From NCBI RefSeq assembly GCF_903643065.1, contig NZ_CAHJWX010000074.1, forward strand, positions 1 to 7,516: a stretch of DNA of 7,516 nucleotides, in the 5' to 3' direction. Shown here in pieces: positions 1 to 5,930 of this stretch; the stretch's first letter is position 1; every line of letters begins with the position of its first letter. The translations under genes and the position numbers were made by a program. The notes beneath the pieces were generated by a model. That model ran no database searches. It saw only the letters and a program-made list of their open reading frames with translations, and was not told the DNA's origin. The DNA comes from Sphingomonas bacterium. GTDB lineage: Bacteria > Pseudomonadota > Alphaproteobacteria > Sphingomonadales > Sphingomonadaceae.

Positions 1-443
1 GGCGGTGCCAGCCGCCCGTGCCGCGCCGCGCTCGCGCTCAGGCTAAAGTCGGCGAAGGCGGCCCGCAGGCCGCCATGCCGCGCCTTGGCCCAGAACTGGA
101 CGAAGGGCAGGTCGCCGATCGGCTCGCCGGTCTCGCCATAGCCGTGGAGGAACGCGCGGTCGCCGCCCGACCAGCCGGCGAACTGCTGGCCGACCGCGTA
201 GGTCGCACCGGCGCCGCGCAACAGGTCGCCCTCGGCGATGCCGAGCGGCCGGTGGAAGTTGACGAGGTCGGGCAGGGCGGCGTGGAAGGCCTGGGGGGCC
301 GCCTGGCCCGGCTGCTCCACGACCGTGACCTCCAGCCCCTGCCGCGCGAAGGCCCGGTGAAGCGCGATCGCGGCCAGCCAGGGCGTCCGTCCCCGTCCGA
401 CGATCGCGACGCTGCGAACGGCCGATGGTCCGGCCTCGCTCAC
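1..443 (-). CDS. Halogenase-fold flavoprotein paralogue, N-terminal part, probably catalytically altered (partial)
   Basis: The first 147 residues are visible and the gene continues past the left edge. The start is GTG at 443-441. It overlaps the TGA of the upstream halogenase in a 4-base GTGA. I see no Shine-Dalgarno sequence before it and no in-frame ATG nearby, so translational coupling is likely. The N-terminus resembles a Rossmann FAD-binding fold (SVAIVGRGRTPWLAAIAL, residues 11-28, then a VTVVEQ strand at 39-44). It aligns with the neighbouring halogenase without gaps from about residue 41 to past 120, including the QFWAKA / QYWLRA match. Three family signatures are damaged: GGGTSGW reads GRGRTPW (16-22), GVGEAT reads QAFHAA, and the catalytic lysine position (TFK in the neighbour) is TYA, with Ala83. 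I infer that it descends from a tandem duplication and has lost halogenase chemistry. It might be a partner subunit or a different oxidoreductase. FAD binding is uncertain because the third glycine of the motif is Pro. Confidence 0.85.
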   Translation of the reverse strand, partial: MSEAGPSAVRSVAIVGRGRTPWLAAIALHRAFARQGLEVTVVEQPGQAAPQAFHAALPDLVNFHRPLGIAEGDLLRGAGATYAVGQQFAGWSGGDRAFLHGYGETGEPIGDLPFVQFWAKARHGGLRAAFADFSLSASAARHGRLAP

Positions 444-1990
444 GTCGCTGCGACGCGCTGGCGCGCATGCCCGTCCGCGGCAGCGCAGTAGCTCCTGACG
501 AACGCGGCATGGGCCGGCATATCCGCCACGCCCGCGGCGATGTCGGCGCGTAGCGCCTCCATCTCCAGGCGCAGCCGCTCGTCCGGCATCCGGTCGGCAA
601 GCCGGTCATGGCCGGTCGGCACGATGTTCTGACCGACGAACACCGCCTGCCAGCTCGGCGCGCCAAACAGCCCGTCGCGATACGTCGGCACGTGGCCGCG
701 ATGGCGGAAGCGCGCGATCCGGTCGGCAAGGCTGTCGGGCAGCGCCATGGTGCCGCAACGGCGCCACAGCGCGGCGTCGGTGCGCTCGGTCGCGTGATAG
801 TGGAGGATCAGGAAGTCGCGGATGCGATCATATTCGATGTCGATCGTCCGGTTGAACTCGGAGGCCAGCGCCGGGTCGCGCGCCGACGCCGCGTCGGGCA
901 GCAGGGCGAGCAGGAAGGCGATGCCCATCTGGACCAGATAGATGCTGGTGGATTCGAGCGGCTCCAGGAACCCGCCGGCGAGCCCGAGGCCGACGCAGTT
1001 GCGCGACCACGACACCGCGCGCTTTCCCGCCTCGAATCGAAGCAGGCGCGGCTCGGCCTGCGCTTCGCCATCCAGGTTTGCGAGCAGGGTCGCCGTCGCT
1101 TCGTCGTCGCTCAGATATTGGCTGGCGTAGACGTAGCCGTTGCCGGTGCGGTGCTGGAGCGGGATGCGCCACTGCCACCCCGCCGCGCGCGCGGTCGAGC
1201 GGGTGAACGGGGTCAGTTCCCCCGCGCTGGCGCACGGCACCGCGACCGCGCGGTCGCACGGCAGCCAGTCCCGCCAGCTCTCGAACCGCGATCCCAGCGT
1301 CTGGCCGATCAGCAGCGCGCGGAACCCCGAACAGTCGACGAACAGGTCGCCCGCGATCCGCTCGCCAGACGCCAGGATCACCGCGGCGACGTCGCCCGTA
1401 TCGCCGTCGCGGGCGACGTCGACGATCCGCCCCTCGACCCGCTCCAGCCCGCGCGCCTCCGACCAGCCGCGCAGGAAGCGCGCGTAGAGGAAGGCGTCGA
1501 GATGGTAGGCATAGGAAAAGGCCGAGCGGACGGTGGACCGGTCCGCCGCCGGCAACGCGAAGCGGTTGGCGAGGGCGGTGACCACCGGGTAGCAATAATC
1601 GGACAGCGGGGCGGCGACGCCGTCGGCGGTGGCCCGCAGCCAATATTGGAAGAAATCGGCATCGCCGAACGGCCGGCCGTAGATGCCGAAGGGATGGATG
1701 TATCGATCGCCGAGGCGGCCCCAGTCGACGAACTCGATCCCCAGCTTGAAGGTCGCCTGCGTCGCGCGCATGAACTCAGCCTCGTCGATGCTGACGAGGT
1801 CGTTGAAGTCCTTCATCTGCGGCAGCGTCGCCTCGCCGACGCCGACCGTGCCGATCTCGTCCGATTCGACCAGCCGCACGCGATAGCGGGACCGATCGAG
1901 CTTCGCGCTCATCGCGGCGGCGCACATCCAGCCGGACGTGCCGCCGCCGACAATGACGATTTCGAGCGGCCGGTGCGATGACGTTGCCAT
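440..1990 (-). CDS. Flavin-dependent halogenase (tryptophan halogenase family)
   Basis: The protein has 516 residues, a normal length for the family. Visible motifs in order are the FAD dinucleotide motif GGGTSGW (15-21), GVGEATLP (50-57), Lys82 in ATFKLGIEF, DLFVDCSGFRALL (215-227), WQWRIP (272-277), GNGYVYAS (283-290) and FLEPLESTSIYL (341-352). In PrnA and RebH the lysine binds or activates hypohalous acid, the WxWxIP motif blocks monooxygenase chemistry, and the glutamate in PLEST is catalytic. Here the glutamate is residue 346. The enzyme would need FADH2 from a separate flavin reductase, which is not in the window. ATG at 1990 is preceded by AGGA (1998-2001) with a 7-base gap. The gene lies 47 bases after the TonB receptor with no terminator between, so co-transcription is likely. 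The substrate is unknown. Halogenases next to TonB receptors form a large uncharacterised group, so 'tryptophan' in the family name should not be taken as the substrate. Confidence 0.95.
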   Translation of the reverse strand: MATSSHRPLEIVIVGGGTSGWMCAAAMSAKLDRSRYRVRLVESDEIGTVGVGEATLPQMKDFNDLVSIDEAEFMRATQATFKLGIEFVDWGRLGDRYIHPFGIYGRPFGDADFFQYWLRATADGVAAPLSDYCYPVVTALANRFALPAADRSTVRSAFSYAYHLDAFLYARFLRGWSEARGLERVEGRIVDVARDGDTGDVAAVILASGERIAGDLFVDCSGFRALLIGQTLGSRFESWRDWLPCDRAVAVPCASAGELTPFTRSTARAAGWQWRIPLQHRTGNGYVYASQYLSDDEATATLLANLDGEAQAEPRLLRFEAGKRAVSWSRNCVGLGLAGGFLEPLESTSIYLVQMGIAFLLALLPDAASARDPALASEFNRTIDIEYDRIRDFLILHYHATERTDAALWRRCGTMALPDSLADRIARFRHRGHVPTYRDGLFGAPSWQAVFVGQNIVPTGHDRLADRMPDERLRLEMEALRADIAAGVADMPAHAAFVRSYCAAADGHARQRVAAT

Positions 1991-2037
1991 GCGCGAATCC
2001 TAATCCTTCGTCCGCCGACGTAAAGGCCGACGGCGTG

Positions 2038-5000
2038 CTAGAAGGTGACCCGTGCGCCGAACTGGATGCGACGGTCGGTCCTCAGCCATTCATAGTCCTT
2101 CAGCGTCCCCGCATTGTCGACCTGCTGCTTGGTGATCGTATCGGTGCCCAGCAGGTTGCTGCCCTCCAGGCTGAACTCGAACTGAGGGGCGAGACGGAAG
2201 CGAATGGAACCGTCGAGCAGGCCGATCGAATTCTGCCAGATCGGCAGGCCGGTACAGCAGTCGAGGGCGGTAACCAGGTATTTCGACCGCCATGCGTAGG
2301 CGAGGCGCAGCGATATCCGCTGATACTCGTACAGGCCGACGACGTTGAAGGTATGCGTCGACACGCCCTCCAGCCGGTCCGGCTTCACCGCGGTCGTATC
2401 GTAGCTGACGCCGCCGCCCGCCGTGCCGGCGGCGTTCTCCGCAATCAACCCCGTCGACTTGATCCCGCTGTTATGGACGTAGGTGTAGTTCGCCTCCATG
2501 CCCAAGCCCTTCAGCGGGCCGGGGAGCGCATCGAAGAAGCTGTGGAATGCGACCTCGGCGCCCTCGATCTTCGCGCCCTTGCCGTTGCTGGGGCCGCGGA
2601 CGAGGATGTCGCGGGTGACGCCGTTGTTGGTGACGGTCAGGTTGTACGTGCTGTTCTGGATGTAGTCGTAGAACTTCTTGTAGAACAGACCGCCGGTCAG
2701 CGAGCCGCTTTTCGAGAAATAGAGTTCGGCGCCCACATCGAACTGGTCGGCGGAGACCGGCTTGAGCCGCGGATTGCCCGATACGGCGGTATAGCGGAAT
2801 TTATAGGCGACCGGGGTGACGCCATCGGGCCCGAAGGTGATCGCCGGGTTCGCGGGATCGGTCAGGTTCGGCGAGATCCGGTTCACGGATATGAAGTTGC
2901 GCAGCAATCCAATGTCCGGACGCGAGATCGCGCGTGAATAGGCGAAGCGGCCGATCAGCTTGCTGGTCACGTCCAGCTTCATGTTAAAGCTCGGCAGCAC
3001 CCGGAAATCGTGGGCCTGCGCCTTGTTCAGGATGCTGCTGTTGTCGTTGAACTTGATCTCGTCCGCTGAGGTGATGCATCCCGAGGTGACCGTCGGACGT
3101 CCGTTGATGATCGGCCCGGAACTACAGATCAGTTCATTCGCGGTGAACGCGGGTGCGAAGGTGAATGCCCCCTGCGTAGAATCGCGCGTCCAGATCGCCC
3201 GCGCGCCGATGTTGCCGGACAAGCCGATGCCGCCGATCCGGGACTCATGGCCACCGAACTTCAGCATCGCGTAGCCGGCGAACGTCCGCTCGTCGACCTT
3301 CAGAATTTCCGACGGCAGGTAGCAGCCGAAATCGCCGGTGACGGTCTCGCCGGCTCGCGCGCCCAGATTGGAGCAGATGCCGTTGAAGTCCCCCACACCC
3401 GTGACCGACCGGTCGAGCGCAGCGCCCAGCTGGTCGAGATGCGCCAGCTTGTCGTTGTTGAAGAAGACGAACGAGTTCGTGTTGAGCTGGTTGCCGTTGT
3501 AGAAGTCATGGGGAATGCTGGCCACCCCATAATTGCCGGCCGGGTATGCGGGACTGTCGATATTGTAGTAGGCGGCGTTCTGTGCCCAGGTGTTGGCGAT
3601 GTTCTGCCAATTGTAGGCGCTGTAGCGGACGGTCTGGTCGCGGTCGGCGTAGCGGCCGCCGACGCGCAGCACGTCGAGCCAGCCGTCGCCGAGATCATAG
3701 TCCGCATCGGCGCGCAACGCATACTCGGTGCCGTCGCTGTCCTCGGTATGGTCGGACGCGGAATAATAAGAATAGTTGTTGGGATTGATGATGCCGCCCG
3801 CCGCCAGATTAACGTTGTCCGCCTTTGTCGGCTCGATGGTGAGCGTCGGGCGCGAACCGCTCAGGTCGATGAACGTGTTGGCAAAGGTGCGGGCATTGAC
3901 GACGCCGTTGTAATTTCCGGCCTTGGCGCGGACATATTGCCCATCGATGCGCAGCGACAGGCGGTCGGAGACGTCCCAACGGAAATCGGCGTCGAAATCC
4001 TGCGTGACCTCCTTGTTGACGATCGCATTCGACGCGGCGTCGAGCTGTGGCGCGCGGCGCGTCGCGAACCCGTTGGCGGCGGTGCAACCCTCCCACGCAT
4101 AGCATTTGTTGAAGAACGCCTGACCGTTCTGGTTTTGGGCGATGAGGTTCGATGAATTGGGCGTCTCGCCCAGATAGGCGGTCGGCGCGGACCACCAGCC
4201 CGTCAGGAAGTTGCCCTGGCTGTCGAAGGTGAAGGCGGGCCGGAACGTCAGCGGCTGGATGACCGCAGCGGACGTCTCCTGATAGTCGGTGGGGATGCCG
4301 AACAGGCTGTACGCGCTCGAATAGACCGAATGCTCGCGCCAGCTCCTATCGTACTGCGTCCGGTTGTACTGAACCGTCAGCAGCTCGTGGCCGTCGTTCG
4401 ACCGCCACTGGCCAGCCGCCGACTCTCCGTTGCGCTTGCGATCGTAGAGCGTGTCGCGCATGAAAATCCCGCTGGGAATGTACTGCAGCCCCGGCCCGAA
4501 CACATTGTTGAAGATGCCCATACGGTCGAGCTGAATGCCTTGGACCCGCGTCTTTTCTTGCGAGTACACGCCGTTGATCATCACGCCGAACTCACCGATA
4601 CCGGTCTGAAACCGGTTGGAATAGATCGCGGAGATCTGCGGCGTCGCGCGCTTGGCATTGTCATTATAGATCGCCTCCGCCGAAACCGAAAGAAACTGCT
4701 TGGTCGACTCGAAGGGCAGGCGTGTCCGGATATTGATGGTGCCGGCGATGCCGCCCTCAACCAGTTCGGCCGTCTGATTCTTGTAGACGTCGACGCCGGA
4801 CAGCAGTTCAGGCGACACGTCTTCGTAACTCAGGCCCCGGCCGGAATTAGCGGAGAAGGAGTCGCGGCCGTTAAACTCGGAGCGAACCTGCGGCAGCCCC
4901 CGGACGAGTACGCCCGACGGCTCGGCGGAGAAGTGAGACGTATCGCCCGTTCCGGCGAACCGGCTGACCGTGATGCCGGGGACCCGCTGCAACGCTTCGG

Positions 5001-5337
5001 CGACCGACTTGTCGGGAAACGACCCGATCTCGTCCGCGGTCAGCGAATCGACGAAGGTATCGGCGTTGCGCTTTCGCTCCTGCGCCGACTCCAGGTTCTT
5101 TCGTAACGCGGTGACGACGACGTCGTCCGGCTTCGCATCAATCGGCTTCGCGTCGCCAATGCCGGGTGCCTGCGCGTCGGTGCTGGTCTGAGGCGGCACC
5201 GGCGCAGTGGCGGGATCCACCGCCGCGTCCTTGGTGACCACCTGCGCCGCCGCCGGCACCGCCACCAGGGCGGCAAGGCCGGCCCCGGACAACAGCCCAA
5301 CCCTGACCAACGACATCGTTCTCCGAAAGCGTGCCAT
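2038..5337 (-). CDS. TonB-dependent outer-membrane receptor (Xanthomonas/Caulobacter type)
   Basis: This 1099-residue protein has a signal peptide (basic MARFRRTMSLVR, hydrophobic 13-27, likely cleavage near residue 31 after PAAA) and a Pro/Asp/Ala-rich linker (33-70). A TonB-box-like DDVVVTALR follows (71-79). The plug domain runs from about 90 to 205 (FPDKSVAEALQRVPGI, VLVRGLPQVRSEFNG, GGIAGTINIRTR), and a 22-strand-type barrel extends to the C-terminal ARVTF with its final Phe. The length and plug motifs fit the TIGR01782 group, which often takes up plant or chitin oligosaccharides. The ligand cannot be read from the sequence. Two starts are possible. ATG at 5337 has AAGGGGG (5343-5349) five bases upstream. 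ATG at 5316 (residue 8) has GGAG four bases upstream and still leaves an intact signal peptide. I prefer 5337. It is the first gene of the minus-strand operon and diverges from the sugar transporter. All eight cysteines fall in four close pairs. Confidence 0.96.
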   Translation of the reverse strand: MARFRRTMSLVRVGLLSGAGLAALVAVPAAAQVVTKDAAVDPATAPVPPQTSTDAQAPGIGDAKPIDAKPDDVVVTALRKNLESAQERKRNADTFVDSLTADEIGSFPDKSVAEALQRVPGITVSRFAGTGDTSHFSAEPSGVLVRGLPQVRSEFNGRDSFSANSGRGLSYEDVSPELLSGVDVYKNQTAELVEGGIAGTINIRTRLPFESTKQFLSVSAEAIYNDNAKRATPQISAIYSNRFQTGIGEFGVMINGVYSQEKTRVQGIQLDRMGIFNNVFGPGLQYIPSGIFMRDTLYDRKRNGESAAGQWRSNDGHELLTVQYNRTQYDRSWREHSVYSSAYSLFGIPTDYQETSAAVIQPLTFRPAFTFDSQGNFLTGWWSAPTAYLGETPNSSNLIAQNQNGQAFFNKCYAWEGCTAANGFATRRAPQLDAASNAIVNKEVTQDFDADFRWDVSDRLSLRIDGQYVRAKAGNYNGVVNARTFANTFIDLSGSRPTLTIEPTKADNVNLAAGGIINPNNYSYYSASDHTEDSDGTEYALRADADYDLGDGWLDVLRVGGRYADRDQTVRYSAYNWQNIANTWAQNAAYYNIDSPAYPAGNYGVASIPHDFYNGNQLNTNSFVFFNNDKLAHLDQLGAALDRSVTGVGDFNGICSNLGARAGETVTGDFGCYLPSEILKVDERTFAGYAMLKFGGHESRIGGIGLSGNIGARAIWTRDSTQGAFTFAPAFTANELICSSGPIINGRPTVTSGCITSADEIKFNDNSSILNKAQAHDFRVLPSFNMKLDVTSKLIGRFAYSRAISRPDIGLLRNFISVNRISPNLTDPANPAITFGPDGVTPVAYKFRYTAVSGNPRLKPVSADQFDVGAELYFSKSGSLTGGLFYKKFYDYIQNSTYNLTVTNNGVTRDILVRGPSNGKGAKIEGAEVAFHSFFDALPGPLKGLGMEANYTYVHNSGIKSTGLIAENAAGTAGGGVSYDTTAVKPDRLEGVSTHTFNVVGLYEYQRISLRLAYAWRSKYLVTALDCCTGLPIWQNSIGLLDGSIRFRLAPQFEFSLEGSNLLGTDTITKQQVDNAGTLKDYEWLRTDRRIQFGARVTF

Positions 5338-5379
5338 GTAAGCCCCCTTAATAGGGCCAATGCTGCCTCACCTGTTGGT

Positions 5380-5413
5380 GATGGTCTACATTGGCACTAT
5401 CCAGTAGACTATG
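5380..5413. promoter_or_regulatory. Inverted repeat, candidate operator of the receptor operon
   Basis: GATGGTCTAC (5380-5389) and GTAGACTATG (5404-5413) are inverted copies matching at 8 of 10 positions, with a perfect GTCTAC/GTAGAC core and a 14-base spacer. The right arm overlaps the putative -10 of the receptor promoter, a usual place for a repressor site. The TGGTCTA in the left arm resembles half of the site known for GntR/HutC-type GlcNAc regulators such as DasR, but the spacing differs. No regulator gene is in the window. Confidence 0.35.
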
Positions 5414-5437
5414 AACTTCGCAGCATGTCCACGGCAA
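5408..5437 (-). promoter_or_regulatory. Candidate sigma70-type promoter of the TonB receptor operon
   Basis: On the minus strand TTGCCG (5437-5432) and CATAGT (5413-5408) are separated by 18 bases. Each matches the -35 and -10 consensus at four of six positions. Transcription would start near 5400, giving a leader of about 60 bases before ATG 5337. Alphaproteobacterial promoters diverge from this consensus, so this is a tentative call. Confidence 0.3.
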
Positions 5438-5490
5438 AATTCCGTCGATGGAACTTTTCTCGATGATGGCGAGAGCCCGCCGATCGGAAA

Positions 5491-5506
5491 GTCGGCGAGT
5501 CGGCGA
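5491..5506. repeat. Tandem 8-bp duplication
   Basis: GTCGGCGA occurs twice back to back (5491-5498 and 5499-5506) in the divergent intergenic region. It could be simple slippage. No function is apparent. Confidence 0.7.
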
Positions 5507-5518
5507 GCTGGTCTCGTT

Positions 5519-5538
5519 CGACCCTTCTATGAGGGTCG
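5519..5538. repeat. Perfect 7-bp hairpin with 6-base loop
   Basis: CGACCCT (5519-5525) and AGGGTCG (5532-5538) are perfectly complementary around the loop TCTATG. No T-tract follows on either strand, so it does not look like an intrinsic terminator. It could be a protein-binding palindrome or part of a structured transcript. Confidence 0.6.
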
Positions 5539-5666
5539 GCGGTCGTGAGCATGATCTTGGCGGTCAGCGCGAGCGTGCTCTGATGGCTTCCCGATCGTCA
5601 CAGACCTGAGATCAAGCAGTTCCGTCCTCGTCGTCCGTGGAGTGGCGACGATCCTACTCGGCATTT

Positions 5667-5699
5667 TCCACGCCATGATTCGGGTAAGCGAATCGTGGA
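5667..5699. repeat. Hairpin with two competing outer stems
   Basis: CCATGATTCG (5673-5682) pairs with CGAATCGTGG (5689-5698) over 10 bp with one G-T wobble, around the loop GGTAAG. The TCCACG at 5667-5672 can also pair with CGTGGA (5694-5699). That gives an alternative fold with the inner ATTCG/CGAAT stem kept and 5673-5677 bulged. There is no adjacent T-tract suited to a terminator. It is the strongest secondary structure I found between the two operons. Confidence 0.6.
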
Positions 5700-5892
5700 G
5701 ACGTGTCGCTCCCGCCATGGCGCTGCACGATGGCATAGGTCCCGCCGGCGCTGGCCGCGCCGCCCCTCCATGGCGTTTGTCTCGCGGGGACCGGATGGCG
5801 ATGCTGTAACTGCGGCGGCGCGGAGCGGTCTTCATGGTCGGCTCGGCTCTACCTTTGACCGTGTTTTTCCAGTACCAATCCTGCAATCAGGT

Positions 5893-5923
5893 TATATGAT
5901 GGCGTAGTGCGGGGGTCGGGGAG
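5893..5923 (+). promoter_or_regulatory. -10-like element and ribosome binding site before the MFS gene
   Basis: TATGAT (5895-5900) matches the -10 consensus at five of six positions, but no good -35 lies 16-18 bases upstream. The TTGACC at 5855-5860 is too far away. Transcription from here would start close to 5907. GGGGAG (5918-5923) sits seven bases before ATG 5931 and decides the start of the transporter over the GTG at 5907. Confidence 0.35.
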
Positions 5924-5930
5924 CAAGGCG

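Larger units (their letters stand above)
5338..5930. other. Divergent intergenic region without a convincing gene
   Basis: This 593-base stretch separates the receptor and transporter operons. No open frame in it has a good start, a ribosome binding site and recognisable protein content. The longest frames are a 119-codon minus-strand frame (5527-5886) and a plus-strand frame (5555-5809, extended to 5899 through one TAA). Neither resembles a family I know. It holds the candidate promoter and operator of the receptor at the left, two hairpins and an 8-bp duplication in the middle, and a weak promoter-like element before the transporter. At this size, decayed DNA or a small RNA is possible, but neither is demonstrated. 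Confidence 0.6.

Noticed and set aside
43..729. Open frame of 228 codons on the minus strand spanning the junction of the two halogenase genes
   Set aside because: It is out of frame with both halogenase genes, is very Arg/Ala-rich, and lacks any family motif. It is a GC-rich shadow frame.
608..1981. Open frame of 457 codons on the plus strand opposite the halogenase
   Set aside because: Its composition (Arg, Ala, Gly, Asp, Val repeats) is that of an antisense shadow. The minus-strand frame has all the halogenase signatures.
2014..2032. Repeat of GCCGACG (2014-2020 and 2026-2032) between receptor and halogenase as a terminator stem
   Set aside because: The two copies are direct, not inverted, so they do not form a hairpin.
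5519..5538. Intrinsic terminator
   Set aside because: The hairpin is perfect but has no T-tract on either strand and lies upstream of, not after, both operons.
5713..5722. Palindrome CGCCATGGCG as an operator
   Set aside because: Short GC-rich palindromes like this are expected by chance in such DNA, and it has no useful position relative to either promoter.
5527..5886. Minus-strand frame of 119 codons in the intergenic region
   Set aside because: There is no ribosome binding site, no recognisable domain, and an Arg/Pro/Ser/Thr composition typical of chance frames. Transposase origin was considered, but no motif or terminal repeats support it.
5907..5930. GTG at 5907 as the start of the transporter
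   Set aside because: The added residues MRGSGSKA are not typical of the family, and GGGGAG at 5918-5923 is correctly spaced only for ATG 5931.
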